A stretch of 64,000 nt of DNA, taken from assembly GCA_019925095.2 (NCBI GenBank), contig CM034403.1, forward strand, positions 726,001 through 790,000, in the 5' to 3' direction. Shown here in pieces: positions 18,979 to 30,046 of the stretch. Numbering within the stretch: position 1 is the stretch's first letter; every line of letters starts with the position of its first letter. The stretch is from Dendrolimus kikuchii (taxonomy: Eukaryota > Arthropoda > Insecta > Lepidoptera > Lasiocampidae). The notes under the pieces are model-generated. The model ran no database searches and was not told where the DNA came from. It worked only from the letters and a program-made list of their open reading frames with translations. Position numbers and translations under genes: made by a program.

Positions 18979-21861
18979 TTACCTTTGTGTAAGAGGATCC
19001 GAGCCGGGGGCTCTCCGGCGTCTGTTCTGTCTGCGTCTGTTATGCCAGGCTGATGTTCTGAGCCTCGGGGGGTTCATGATTGCGAGGAGACGGGTGATTT
19101 TATCGGGCTCGTCAATGAGTACATTGCGAGGGCGACGATTTCTCATGGGAGCGTTCGGTGTGGGTTTATAGTTGACCGTTTCCGTCACCAGAGGGTTCGG
19201 GTGATGGGGGGCGAGGTCAAAGAATCTGCGCGATAGAGTGACTATATAATCTTTGATGGAGGGAAGCTCCAGATCGCGATGCAGGTCGGCGAGCCGCATA
19301 TAGCGCGGGGCGTCGACTGCAGCACGCATAAAATGATTCTGGATTCTTTGCAGTCTCCAGATGTTTGTTTCGCTGGCGTGGCCGAAGACCACACTCGCAT
19401 AGGTCATGATGGGGCGGATGCAAGTTTTGTATAGAGTCACCTTATTTCTAAGGCTCATCTTACTCTTCTTGCATATCAACGGATAGAGTCGGCCTAGGAT
19501 CCAGTATGCTCTGTTCCCGGCCGCTCTGGTGTGCTTGTGGAAGTACAAGCCTTTATCGAGAGTTACACCAAGATATTTGACTTCGTTAACCCAGGGGATA
19601 ACTCCGTCGTATAGCTTGATGGGCATAAGTTGGTTGGTGGGGCGAGTATTGGGTGAGAGAGAGCGACGAGAGAACATGATGGCTGCGCTCTTCTCGGGGT
19701 TCACTTCAATCCTCCATCTACGGAACCAGTCGCCTAGTTCCTTGATGGCGGCGTTGAGGTGACTGCAGATTCTGTATCTGCTGGGGTCGCTAATGAATAT
19801 GGCGGTGTCATCCGCATATAGGGCTAGCTCGGTATGGGGGTGCCGTGGCATGTCGCTGGTGTACAGCGAGAAAAGTAAGGGGGAGAGCGCGGAGCCCTGA
19901 GGGACTCCCGCTGAGATGGAATGAGAGGAGGATCTAGTGCCCTCCACTCGGAATCTGAATCTACGGTCTTTGAGGAAGTCCCGTAGAATGAGTACGAGTC
20001 GGTCCGGCACACCGAGTTGATACAGCTTGTATATCAGCCCGTTGTGCCAGACCTTATCGAAGGCTTTGGCGACGTCGAAGAATACTGCGCCTGTCGGCCA
20101 GAATCTTCGTCCGCTGCGTTGAAAGTGGGAGAGGACGTGCTCCGTGATGCGGAGCACTTGTTGTGGACAAGAGTGTCTAGCTCTAAAGCCAAACTGCTCA
20201 GGGGGGATGAGATTATTGCTGAAGGCAAAATCTCTCAGTCTTGTGAGAAGGACTCGCTCATACAGTTTACCCAGCGAGCTGAGTAGACTGATGGGGCGGT
20301 AACTAGAGGGCTTTGAGGCCGGTTTGCCTGGTTTGCGGATACCGATGACCTCCGCTTCTTTCCAGGTCTTTGGAAATTGGCAATTATTTATGGCAGCATT
20401 GAAGATGCTTACCATAATTAAGATAAGTTGGGCGGGGAGGATTTTTAAAAGTTTATGGCTGATTCCATCATTGCCTGGGGCCTTGCGGGGCTTTAGGGCT
20501 TTGATGAAATCCTGTACTTCCTCAACCGTGACCGGTTCGAGTGTGGTTTCGGCCGGGAGGGAGGACCGATATTCGACCTCGGCGTCTACCTCCGATAGGT
20601 GAGACGGGTCGTTATTGGCGATATTGGGGGAGCATTGGAGCTCGAGACTTTCGGCGAGACATTCTGCCTTTTCATCGTCATCAAACGCTTTGGTGTTATC
20701 GGGTCTCTCGAGGGGTGGCATGCTCGAGAGGGTTTCTGCTTTCAGAGATCTCGCCAGCTGCCAGTAAGCCTGGTGAGTTGGGGAGATCTCCTCCAGCAGT
20801 CGGTCCCAACGTTGGTTCCTGACCTCCTGGACACGGAGTCTGACCTGGCGTTGGAGTGCCCTGTATTGGGCTTTATTATCTGGGGAGGGGAAGCTGCCGT
20901 AGGCTCTGAATGCTGCCCTCTTGTCCCTCATCAGATCTCTGACGTCGTCCGGGAGTGGCAGTCGGTGGTCCTCGAGAGGTACCTGCCGAGTGGACTCCCG
21001 TACCACGCTCTGGAGGTGGCTGGTGAGGGCTTCGATGGCAACATCGTTGTCCTGGGCTGAGTTAATCGGGTCCGGGATCCGGTCCAAGTCCGGGGAGCTT
21101 GTCGTTGCGAGCAAGTCCCGGACTTTGGCCCAATCTATGATGGGTTTCGTCGGTGGCGTCGAGTCAGTCGGGGGGCCTAACTGAAGTACGACCGGCAAGT
21201 GGTCGGAGTCAATGTCATCCCGTGTTTCGATAGAGCGGAACTGAAGGGAGACTCCCTTCAGCAGCGCTATGTCGAGAACGCTCGGGTGTTGTACGTCCGG
21301 TCTGTCAGGGTATCTGGTGGGGGTCAAGGGGGCTAAAATGCCAAAGAGGAGCCTGTCCGAGAGGCGGAGAAGCTCCCTTCCTTTGGGATTTTCAATTGGA
21401 CAATTCCAAGAGGGATGTTTACAGTTTAGGTCCCCGGCTATTATAACCGCGGGACCCAGACTAAATAGGGCGTTGAGATCGTCTTCCAGGATGGGCTTCT
21501 GACATTTTAAGTATGCTGAAACTATGATGATGGGCTGATGGCCTGTCATCGATAGTTTGCATGCGGAGACTTCTAGTTCCTCTAGAGGGGGGGTATCGAT
21601 GGGGATGCAGTGCAAGGACCGCTTGTAGTAGATAAGTGTCCCTCCGCCATGGGAGGTTAACCTATCGTGCCTGATCAGGTTGTAATTAGCGATTCGGGGA
21701 TCTCTAATACTCGGCTTTAAGAAAGTCTCTTGCACTAAGAGAATGTCTATGTTATCGGTGACCAGGAAGTCGTGAACCAAGTCGCGCTGATTTCTAAGTC
21801 CGTTGGCGTTATATGTAGCCAAAGTCAATGAGCGGGGTTTTTCCCTACTTGTGGTAGCCAT
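18979..21861 (-). CDS. Jockey ORF2: endonuclease-reverse transcriptase
   Basis: A 960-residue protein without internal stops. The N-terminal apurinic-like endonuclease spans about 10-230: ATYNANGLRNQRD (15-27), the catalytic-type VQETFL (43-48), IIAGDLNCKHPSW (140-152) and the closing SDHLPVV (219-225). The reverse transcriptase spans about 480-760: KPSSYRPISLLSSLGKLYER (517-536), VFFDVAKAFDKVW (593-605), AGVPQGSALSPLLF (651-664) and YADD (682-685). The C-terminal tail from about 780 carries the LQRIQNHFMRAAVDAPRYM-type segment shared with the truncated copies. It would nick target DNA and prime cDNA on it. It starts 12 bp after the ORF1 stop, so it is probably translated by reinitiation or from the same bicistronic RNA. 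It looks intact and may be recently active. Confidence 0.9.
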   Translation of the reverse strand: MATTSREKPRSLTLATYNANGLRNQRDLVHDFLVTDNIDILLVQETFLKPSIRDPRIANYNLIRHDRLTSHGGGTLIYYKRSLHCIPIDTPPLEELEVSACKLSMTGHQPIIIVSAYLKCQKPILEDDLNALFSLGPAVIIAGDLNCKHPSWNCPIENPKGRELLRLSDRLLFGILAPLTPTRYPDRPDVQHPSVLDIALLKGVSLQFRSIETRDDIDSDHLPVVLQLGPPTDSTPPTKPIIDWAKVRDLLATTSSPDLDRIPDPINSAQDNDVAIEALTSHLQSVVRESTRQVPLEDHRLPLPDDVRDLMRDKRAAFRAYGSFPSPDNKAQYRALQRQVRLRVQEVRNQRWDRLLEEISPTHQAYWQLARSLKAETLSSMPPLERPDNTKAFDDDEKAECLAESLELQCSPNIANNDPSHLSEVDAEVEYRSSLPAETTLEPVTVEEVQDFIKALKPRKAPGNDGISHKLLKILPAQLILIMVSIFNAAINNCQFPKTWKEAEVIGIRKPGKPASKPSSYRPISLLSSLGKLYERVLLTRLRDFAFSNNLIPPEQFGFRARHSCPQQVLRITEHVLSHFQRSGRRFWPTGAVFFDVAKAFDKVWHNGLIYKLYQLGVPDRLVLILRDFLKDRRFRFRVEGTRSSSHSISAGVPQGSALSPLLFSLYTSDMPRHPHTELALYADDTAIFISDPSRYRICSHLNAAIKELGDWFRRWRIEVNPEKSAAIMFSRRSLSPNTRPTNQLMPIKLYDGVIPWVNEVKYLGVTLDKGLYFHKHTRAAGNRAYWILGRLYPLICKKSKMSLRNKVTLYKTCIRPIMTYASVVFGHASETNIWRLQRIQNHFMRAAVDAPRYMRLADLHRDLELPSIKDYIVTLSRRFFDLAPHHPNPLVTETVNYKPTPNAPMRNRRPRNVLIDEPDKITRLLAIMNPPRLRTSAWHNRRRQNRRRRAPGSDPLTQR

Positions 21862-21873
21862 TGGGAGGTTAAA

Positions 21874-23460
21874 TTAGGGAGTGTCGTCATAAAGGATCTT
21901 CATCAGCGTTCCGTGCTCCATGAAGAGCCGCAGACGAGCCTTTAAGGTAGTGGCGGTTTCGAGTTTCCTCGCTAAGGTTGTTACCTCATCCAGGTTGAAG
22001 GGCAGCGACCTGGCAAACTGTGTTACCAGGGCGAGGTCCCTCGAGATGGAGGAGGGAGCACCTGTGGGAGCCGGCAGTGTGGCGGGTTGAGGTTGAGGTT
22101 GGGGCCTCGTGAGGGGCATCGGGGCTCTAGCCTGGGTAGGCAGGGCGGGAAAACCTGTCCAAGCGTTGAACGCCGGGAGAGGTGCAGGCACGAATGCCCG
22201 ACGTTTGGGGGCGGCCTTGGGGGCTGGGGGAGAACGCTTGGCGTTCTTTTTGAATTTGGGGGCGGCCGGGCACCCGCGGTAATTAGCGGGATGTCCGGTT
22301 TGTCCGCAGAGAATGCAGGCCGGAGGGTCGGGGGAGTCCCGAGTTCGCGCGCAGTCACTGGTCCCGTGATCCCCGAGGCACTTGACGCATCTCGGGCGGG
22401 AGTGGCAGTGATTTGCCGAATGGCCATATAGCTGGCAGCGGTGGCATTGCCGGGGGGTCTGATTATTATAAGGCCGCTCGAAGCGGAGATTGGTAAGACC
22501 GCAGACGCTCTTCAGGTTGAAGATTGCCTTACCTCGGTCCGAACGGTCAAGGATAACGAGCACCATGTTGTATGGTGTCCGGTCTGAGTTACCTTTGTGC
22601 ATGCGGTGAACCTCATGCACAGGGAGGTTTTGGGCTTGGAGGTCCTCCAAGATGTAGGAGGTTTCAAGCTCCTGGGACAGGCCGCGTACGACAACGCGGA
22701 GGCGCTTCTCTTCCTCGAGAGCGTAAGTGTAGTAATTGACATTTCTGTCAATTAAGATGCGGGTAAGGGCGCGATGGTCGGCCGGGGTCTGAAGGACGAC
22801 TTTAATGCCGTGCTGGATGTCACGTGCCTCTTTCAGCACGATGTTATGGGCGGGGAGAGAGGAGAGTACATCTCTCCAGAGATGTTTATCTCTGATTATC
22901 AGAGGGGGCGGTAGCCGTTCGCGGCGGGGCTGGCTGTCGGCCTTGGTCTTGGCCTGTTTGGGCTCCTTGTCAACGTGGCCTTGAGGCGAGCTGTTAAGCA
23001 GTCGCTTCTTGGCCTTCCGGTTCGTGACGACTTGGAAGCCGTCATCGTCACCGGTTTGGGTGGAGGGGTCGATCTCCATGTCGCTTTCAGACGCGGCTGA
23101 AGCGACAGTGGGAGATTCGGTAATGGCGGGGGCGGGGGTGGGTGCGGGCGCGGCCGCGGTAGGGGTGCCCGAAGTGGCCGTTGGGGTTTTAGCCTGAGTG
23201 GCTATTGGGGTCGCGGGGGCCTTAGGGGCCACGGGGGCAGCGGCTTTAGGAGCCTTCGGTGGGCCGGCCTTAGGGGCCTTGGGGGGTGGCGCGGAAGACG
23301 CGGCTTTCGCGGGGGTCGCGGTGGCTGTCGGAGATGGAGGGATTATCTCCATCATGGGGAGAAATTCCTTCATCTCCTGGCAGTACCATTGCTTGAGAGT
23401 CGGGTCGCGGCTCTCAAGCAAGCGGAGGGTCTGAACCCACCAATCCTTTGGGGTAGCCAT
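21874..23460 (-). CDS. Jockey ORF1: gag-like nucleic-acid-binding protein
   Basis: A 528-residue open frame. The N-terminal part (about 40-130) is Ala/Pro/Lys-rich low-complexity sequence. Residues about 190-320 match the pre-knuckle domain found in Jockey/TART gag proteins (RVVVRGLSQELE, YNMVLVILDRSDRGKAIFNL). Three zinc knuckles follow: CHRCQLYGHSANHC (339-352), CVKCLGDHGTSDC (358-370) and CILCGQTGHPANYRGC (382-397). The protein would coat the element's RNA. The C-terminal part is Pro-rich. The start was chosen at the first ATG of the frame, consistent with the GC-rich leader upstream. Confidence 0.88.
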   Translation of the reverse strand: MATPKDWWVQTLRLLESRDPTLKQWYCQEMKEFLPMMEIIPPSPTATATPAKAASSAPPPKAPKAGPPKAPKAAAPVAPKAPATPIATQAKTPTATSGTPTAAAPAPTPAPAITESPTVASAASESDMEIDPSTQTGDDDGFQVVTNRKAKKRLLNSSPQGHVDKEPKQAKTKADSQPRRERLPPPLIIRDKHLWRDVLSSLPAHNIVLKEARDIQHGIKVVLQTPADHRALTRILIDRNVNYYTYALEEEKRLRVVVRGLSQELETSYILEDLQAQNLPVHEVHRMHKGNSDRTPYNMVLVILDRSDRGKAIFNLKSVCGLTNLRFERPYNNQTPRQCHRCQLYGHSANHCHSRPRCVKCLGDHGTSDCARTRDSPDPPACILCGQTGHPANYRGCPAAPKFKKNAKRSPPAPKAAPKRRAFVPAPLPAFNAWTGFPALPTQARAPMPLTRPQPQPQPATLPAPTGAPSSISRDLALVTQFARSLPFNLDEVTTLARKLETATTLKARLRLFMEHGTLMKILYDDTP

Positions 23461-24090
23461 CCCTCAGGCGGGAGCAGCCCGAGGGATATGTGTAAATTGT
23501 GAAGACCTAGTCCCCCTGCCGGGTGAAGGCAGGGGGGTGCGCCCTATGGTGAGCCCTAAGCTTGTAGCCCCTTTGCCGATCTTATTGTGCAAAGGGGTCC
23601 CTAACTGTTTTGTGGGTAGGCAGAACCACAAAAGATAGGAAAAAAGGAGGAGGTCACCTAGGACGGATTTGGAGATGCCTGGGGTCGGCAAGGGTACTCC
23701 CCCTGTGCCGGTGGTTCCACGCCCGTCCGGGTTTGCCGTTTCCCTGAAGGGGAACCGGCGGGCGCCCGGGTCACGCCCCAGCTAGGTTCGTTAACACCGT
23801 TAGGTATCCCCTAGCTGACCTAGTGGTAATTAAAATTGAGTAAACAATTAAAATTACCACGAGGGTTCGCGCAAACGAACTACGCGGGTGTGGGGTGGAA
23901 ACAACCCCGCGTCAGAGCGCAATGAAAATTGCGATGACGCAACCTTGTGTGTATATACCTAGTGTGTATATATTGACCAGCCTACTAATAGTGTGCGATA
24001 CTTGATCGACCGAAAAAACCGAATATCGGGTGGGCGAGCCAGAATGACGTCACAGAGTGCGGACACGTCCGCACGGTGCGAGCGCCGAAG

Positions 24091-24331
24091 CCGGAAGACA
24101 GGCAGACGGTCCAGTTGATGGAAAGCGGTTACCATCGCCTATGAACATTTGCAACACCAAAGGTGCTACAAAATGCGCCGCTGCTCTCTTAAGGGAAACT
24201 GGAATCTGGTCACTAATGCCCGAACACAACTCAAGGTTGTTATGCCCTACCACCTGGCTGTGGGTTGTTTTGTCGCCTCTTACGACAGGTCGCCCGGTAG
24301 CAGGAAATTGTATTCTTTCTCCGTTCCTGCA
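24091..24331 (-). mobile_element. S1 retroposon with internal deletion
   Basis: It lacks the poly(A) end (it begins at GACAGGCAGACGG beside the Jockey 5' end). It has a roughly 50-bp deletion between GGTTGTTATG and CCCTACCACC that removes the predicted hairpin. Confidence 0.75.
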
Positions 24332-24339
24332 CGAATAAC

Positions 24340-24770
24340 ATATTTAATATTAAAACCAACTGCCACACCTCAAGACCCTGTGAGCTCTTTCTGCGTACAC
24401 CGGAACACAAACCAACTTGATTGATAATTTCTTTTTATTTTTCTTCCCACCCATTTTAATATTACATAAAATTATTAGAGCTAGGCATGTTTGCTGAAGA
24501 GTTTCTTGCGCCGCTTTTACTCTTCAAGCCACAACATGTTGCGAAGCGATGGTAAATTAGATTAGGCTCCCGTAGACTAAATAATAACCATAATCAAAAA
24601 TTAAAATTAACAAGTTGGCGGTAGGCTAAATAAAACTTTCACAATACTCATTGACACTTGACATCTTTGACTTCCGTGATCACGGCTACTGAAAAGTGGC
24701 CGAAACGTCGGAATAATAAAAATCAAATAAACTACCGCGCTTCAAACCGTTAAAACGTAGTTCTATTAAG
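24340..24770 (+). pseudogene. PLE 3' fragment
   Basis: It encodes the last PLE residues (PHLKTL-like, then SSFCVHRNTNQLD) and the whole 3' pLTR, including a hammerhead-like motif at 24672-24713 and the end ACGTAGTTCTATTA. It is 5'-truncated and older than the 6-10 kb copies. Confidence 0.75.
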
Positions 24771-25173
24771 AGTGCTTTATCTTCGACCGCATCATCGTCT
24801 AGCTTTAGCTCAAAAGGAACCTAGTTATCGTAGACAAAAGCTTAATACTTTGTTAAAGATTTAAGTAGACAAGAAGTGATTGTTTCAAACAAATACACAG
24901 TTACTACGTTTGAGTTCCATTAAACTAGCCTCGAACTACAGGTGTGCTAGACTATAATATGTGTAAGTAGGATAGGTCACTAACAAACTGTAGTGGCGGA
25001 ACAAACAAACTGTCACCCGCAGCAGGTCGTATCACATGTTGATGTTCAAAGTACAAGACATAGCGAACAAAGATTTTCTTCAATTAATAAGGCACCTTCA
25101 CTATTTACTGCAGAAATCATTAACATTTAAAGCTTTTAATTTAAAAAAAAATGTGTATTCTTAATGCCTTTCA
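24771..25173. other. Unassigned DNA
   Basis: Nothing recognised. Confidence 0.4.
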
Positions 25174-25683
25174 TCTGTGCAGGAACAGAGAAAGAGTACA
25201 ATTTCCATCCTTTTCCAACGAGGCGTCAGAACAACCCACAGCCAGATGCTAGGGTGTTTACCCGTCTGAGTGGCTACCACTCCTGGTCTAGAGTCATCAT
25301 CATCTTCCGAGCGTTAATTCCCGGTTGCGTTCGGAGCGTTCACTCCGACGCCCAGGGTCCGCTTTCCTACTTTTTCTACTCCACTTCGCGCGGTCTTCAG
25401 CATCTCCCGTTTTGAGACCATTGGTACGCATGTCATCTTTCACAACGTCAAGCCAACATTTCTTGGGCCTTCCCCTTCGACCGGGACCTAGCGGAGGCGG
25501 CATGGCTAGAGTATGCCATCATAACGACCTTTAGTTGTGTTCCGGTATTAGTAGCAAGGCTCCGGTTTCCTTTAAGAGAGCAGCAGCGCATTTGTAACTC
25601 TTTGGTGTTACAAATATCTATAGGCGATGGTAACCGCTTTACATCAGGTGGACTGTCTGCCTGTTGGCTGAACTCGTGCATAC
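25174..25683 (+). mobile_element. S1 retroposon interrupted by an RTE fragment
   Basis: The S1 halves are 25174-25294 and 25506-25683. The insert is flanked by CTAGAGT at 25288-25294 and 25506-25512, which fixes the order of events: S1 first, RTE later. Confidence 0.75.
25295..25505 (-). pseudogene. RTE-like LINE C-terminus inserted in S1
   Basis: The minus-strand frame reads MPPPLGPGRRGRPKKCWLDV, then VKDDMRTNGLKTGDAEDRAK and KSRKADPGRR. This is the standard end of RTE-type proteins, followed by a (GAT)n-like tail. It is a 211-bp, severely 5'-truncated insertion with a 7-bp target duplication. Confidence 0.7.
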
Positions 25684-25985
25684 CGAAAATGTATACCTAC
25701 ATATTAAATAAAGGGAGCATACAGAAGGAATGGGATAGACAGAAGGAGATAAGGGGATGGAATAGGGAAGATGGGGGAGAAGTGAGCCATCAAAACTCTC
25801 ACTCGTCGTAGGAAACAATTAGCTCAAGGCTAAACATTTAACGCTGACATTCTGTGAGAACGTGTCAAACGTGACACACACCTACCGAGTGAAACAGAAA
25901 GAGTAATCGAGGTAATGATTTCAGCATGGTTCTTTCACGTTACGAAATATGACGAGTTACAGTCATATAGGATGTGCAAGGGCTG
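25684..25985. other. Unassigned DNA
   Basis: No feature recognised. Confidence 0.35.
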
Positions 25986-26465
25986 AAGAGCGATAGATAA
26001 CTAATTTAGTCAAATTGGTTACTCTCTTTTCTTTCACTTCTCTCAATTATACACTCCTCTGTTCTGTCATACATCCTGTCACATCATCAATTATCATATC
26101 TTCCATCACACAATCCATCCATGTCTTTTTTGGTGTACCTTTACCTTTGTACCTATCAATCTTGCAGTTTAACATCCTTTTTCTCATGTGACTTCCATCC
26201 CTTCTCATTACATGCTTATACCACCTTAGTCTTCTTCATCTCAATTTTTCAATCACGGGGGCAACTTCTCATTTGTCATCTTATCCGTTCTTATAACACC
26301 ACAAATCCATCGCAACGTTCTCATATCTACTGAGTTGAGATGTTCGCGGTCTATCACTTTAGAGGCCTAACATTCAGACCCGTATAACATGACCAGTTGT
26401 ATGACAGGTTTATATATCTGACTTTTAGTTTAAGTGTCATTAGTTTCTAGCACGTCACACCGGCT
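25986..26465 (-). pseudogene. RTE-like LINE post-RT fragment
   Basis: Minus-strand translation, with stops and shifts, gives VMLYGSECWASKVIDREHLN, then DMRTLRWICGV, TDKMTNE and KKTWMDCVMEDM. This is the LYGSE.W…EMRMLRW…G motif series of RTE-type LINEs. It is decayed, with no intact frame. Confidence 0.6.
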
Positions 26466-26504
26466 ACCTGTTTCCAATTTAGCCATGCAACGTTTATTCT
26501 TCTT

Positions 26505-26771
26505 TGTTTTTTTTTTATTGCTGGAGTTCAGCAGACATTTGCAACACCAAAGGTGCTACAAATGCGCTGCTGATCTGTTAAGGGAGACTGGAACCTGGTC
26601 ACTAATGCCGGAACACAACTCAAGGTTGTTATGGCGATATACTTTAGATCAAGTGCCTTAACCATCCAGTCGGGCAAATGCCCTACCACCTGACTGTGGG
26701 TTGTTTTGTCGCCTCTTACGACAGTCCGCCCGGCCGCAGGAAATTGTATTCTTTCTCTGTTCTTGCACAGA
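26505..26771 (-). mobile_element. S1 retroposon with 3'-side deletion
   Basis: The poly-T/ATTGC end is present, but the segment from CAGGCAGACGG to CCTATGG is deleted (CAGCAGACATTTGCAACACC joined). The 5' end is at TCTGTTCTTGCACAGA. Confidence 0.75.
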
Positions 26772-27351
26772 TATATACTTCTCCTTACATTCTACTCTAT
26801 ATCACAATTACTCTGCAATAGTGAATCAAAATGACTACGAAACCCAAAAAATATGTAGTCGTCCTGCAAACGGATGGCGTTCATGACTTGGCCCACTCTA
26901 TCAAAGCGAGAAGCGATTGCTCATTACGGTGCTACCTCCATACGGACTTTGCTGGTACTAGTACGTAGGTTTGTTAATAAATCTATCCACTCAATTGCTT
27001 TGTCTAATCACTAATGGATGTGATTTCGACGTATATTGAATGACCTTTCATTCAGAATGTTAATATTATTACATAAAATTTGTCATCATTAAAGTTTATG
27101 TGGAGAAGCAGATATGTAGATTACTTACTCTTTATTGTACACCAAAGCACTGTATACGAAATAAAAGCTAATTTTTTATTTATATATTTACTACTAGTTT
27201 GCCTCGCAGCTATGCTGCGTGGAAACCCTGGGCCGTAGCTTTATTTTATATACACAAAAAAATAATACATATATAACCCTGACGCGTAACACAGTTGCGA
27301 ATAAATGAGTTTATAAGATTAGAGAAAAGTGAATAGATGAAGTGAAAGCTG
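26772..27351. other. Mostly unassigned DNA; possible Helitron end
   Basis: ACTAGTTTGCCTCGCAGC near 27192 resembles a degraded, inverted Helitron 3' end, but no 5' end was found. The rest is unassigned. Confidence 0.3.
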
Positions 27352-28063
27352 TTTTTATTCTTGTTGCATGAGTTCAGCAAACAGGCAGACGACCCACCTC
27401 ATGAAAAGCGAAGACCATCGCCTATGGACATTTGTTGCTGCCAATGTATTTCCAATTTCAAAAGGGAGACTGGAACCTAGCCACTAATACCAGAATACAA
27501 CTCAAGGTTTTACGGCGACTCACTCTAGACCAGGGTGATAAGATATGAATGGCTACTTAGCCGGAGCAAACCTTGATTCTCTGTTAGACCTGATGCCGCC
27601 TCGCAAATCCTAGTCAACCAAGTAGTAAAGTATGAACGCTTACCGTCACTGGAATCGTGTAAGGAATGATGCAGGATTTCGGCCGGATTCGCGCGTCCTG
27701 GTTTTCCACAAACAATACACCAGATGTCCGGGACACAGTTGGCACTTCAAGGAACGGTTTTAGAGCACAATACAGTAGTTTTCCGACGGTTTTGGACCAT
27801 TTAACTGCGAGCGTGGCGTCGCGACGATACTTAGGCAGCCATTGAAGATTCGGTTCGGCCAATGAGACGCATGTGTGCGCAGCGCCCTCTAGTTAGAACT
27901 GCCTGAAAGAAGGTGGAAGAGAAAATATTGCTGGAAAGCGGTTGAAACCATCCAGTCAGGTCAATACCCTACCACCTGGTTATGGGTTGTTATTTCACCT
28001 CTTACGACAGGCCACCGGCGGCCGCAGTAAATTGTATTCTCTCTCCGTTCCTGCACGGGTAAG
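27352..28063 (-). mobile_element. S1 retroposon split by a 406-bp insert
   Basis: The S1 parts are 27352-27537 and about 27944-28063. The intervening DNA (27538-27943) has no recognised ends or protein match, and no clear target duplication was seen. Confidence 0.6.
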
Positions 28064-28290
28064 GTGTGTGTAGATCCATCATCTCTGCCTAGCCCTATGG
28101 AAAATAAGCATGATAATATACAACAAAAGTGAATACACACTGAAGTAAACCAAGCAGTAAGTGTACAAACAAGTAAACTATCTCAGGACAATCCGTCATC
28201 GAAGTTCGCAATAAGTTAATCGCTACAATTTAGCGTAAAGCATTGTCTAAATCCATTTGTGTTCTCAAAGCTTGTCCCGACCTAAGGTAT

Positions 28291-28650
28291 GTGTTCCACT
28301 GACGCCCTCATGCATCAAGGGAGCAGAGGAGTCTTCACCCCTGTCGTCGAAGTGAGTTGGCTCTTCCAGGGGCTTTCTCAGGCACTTATTGCGCTAGGCT
28401 CGGCGTGGGCGTAACTACGTTCTAAGTCTCATGCCTTTCCGGCCATAAGCGCGGGGCATCGGAGGAGGGTGGTTTTAGTGGGTATTAGCCATTTGGGCTC
28501 GAGTCTCCACACAAGCCGGTTGATTACTGTTTGGATTGCCTCTTCTGAGAATGCCGCCACGATCGACTATGGTCTAATCCCTTGCAAAGGACCCGGTATT
28601 GTGCGTAAATAGCATTTCCCAAGCCTGAAAAAAAAAGTGTTCCACTGACG
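28291..28650 (+). mobile_element. R1-like LINE copy 3 with 14-bp target duplication
   Basis: The insert 28305-28636 is the same 3' UTR as at 5400-6086 and ends in A9. GTGTTCCACTGACG stands at both 28291-28304 and 28637-28650. Confidence 0.8.
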
Positions 28651-29749
28651 GTACAGTTTGTACATTTGCTTCTGTTGTTGTTGGTGGTGATGGTTTCTGG
28701 TAGTAGTTGTTGAAGTGTTTCCTTATTGTAGGAGGTCGAAGAAATACATCTGATCCCTGGAGATGCCGGTTCAACTTAGTGGTAGTTGAAGTCGTATGTT
28801 GGAGCTTTGGAAGCAACTTAGCCACTAAATAATTGTGAGTTCTATTAATATTAAAATGACTTGAATAATGCGTGGACAGTAGATAGATCAATGACCGGTT
28901 CTTACATCTTAGCGACCGGTCATTTGCATTACTATCGGTTAAAATTTGACACAAGCTCCCTACAAGACATGTCAAAATTCATCCGATGGTAGGGCAAGTT
29001 AACAAATAGCAAGTTATAGGAAACTATCATAAGGTAGTTTTATAGGCCGCGACACAAGATGCGTCTGTGTGTTGCGGTAAGAACTAATCTACCAATTTTT
29101 TGAAAGCGTTATAACGCTATAATACAAGGCCTTTTCAGAAATGCAGGAAACAGATCCTAAAAGTCCGAAAGAGGTAGAAAACTGCATGATTATTGTCAGG
29201 AAGATTTTAAACATGATTAGGCAATCTGCACATCTGGGGTACCAACTCCATAACTTTCACAAACAAAAATCATGCAAGTACGAGTCAAGATCCATTCGAC
29301 TGACGATGATCAAACATCTGTAGTCTCAAAAATTCAATCAAGATTTATTTAATATTGAGCCGAGATGGTTAACAGACTACTAACACCGTCAAAATTAACG
29401 ATTCCAATTCGATTCGATTGCCAGTTTGAATTACAGCCTCGGGGTCCAGTTGATCGCGGGGCATGAGGGATTGCTACTTACATAGATACCTACAAGCAAA
29501 CATAAAGTGTAGCTTATCTTTCGGTGTGCGAGATCTTTAATCGTGTTTGGTTTAAGACGAGTACTGTACACCGCTCCCGGCTCAATCCGGTCCCTTCCCA
29601 GCCCCGGCTCGACCATGAGTGGGCGACACCGTAATCCCATTAGTCAAAGAACGGCTGAATGCTCAATTCAGAGGAATTGAATTCTCTCGTGGACTGTGGT
29701 TCTTATTTCAAATCTATACTAATACTAGCGGACCCGACAGACTTCATTC
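28651..29749. other. Unassigned DNA
   Basis: A 1.1-kb stretch without recognisable repeats. A 133-codon minus-strand frame (28574-28975) starts in the R1-like tail region and has no recognisable domain, so it is not called as a gene. Confidence 0.4.
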
Positions 29750-30046
29750 TTTTTTTTTATTGCAGGAGATCAGCAGACAGGCAGACGGCCCACTTGATGG
29801 AAAGCGGTTACCATCGCCTATGGACATTTGCAACAGCAAAGTTGCTACAAATGCGCTGCTGCTCTCTTAAGGGAAACTGGAACCTGGTCACTAATGCCGG
29901 AACACAACTCATGGTTGTTATGGCGACTTACTTTAGACCAGGGATCGTCAAATGCCCTACCACCTGGCTGTGGGTTGTTAAGTCGCCTCTTACGACAGGC
30001 CGTTCGGCCGCAGGAAATTCTATTCTTTCTCCGTTCCTGCACGGAT
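29750..30046 (-). mobile_element. S1 retroposon
   Basis: A good copy with both ends and a small deletion of about 16 bp in the GGTAGCCATCCAGTC segment. Confidence 0.8.

Larger units (their letters stand above)
18560..24085 (-). mobile_element. Jockey-clade LINE, nearly full length
   Basis: The 3' end with poly(A) is at 18560-18570. The 3' UTR (about 18571-18978) keeps the CTTCGCAACGTGTTATAGCT and CAGCAACACGCCTATG blocks shared with the other Jockey copies. ORF2 and ORF1 follow, then a GC-rich 5' UTR of about 0.6 kb (23461-24085). The exact 5' end and the target duplication were not resolved, because the right flank is directly an S1 copy lacking its tail. Truncated relatives are at 11887-12660 and 50065-50756. 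Confidence 0.85.

Noticed and set aside
19000..23434. Numerous plus-strand frames across the Jockey element
   Set aside because: Antisense shadows in GC-rich coding DNA. The minus-strand ORF1 and ORF2 carry the domains.
28574..28975. 133-codon minus-strand frame
   Set aside because: No recognisable domain, and it starts within a retrotransposon tail. Too weak to call.
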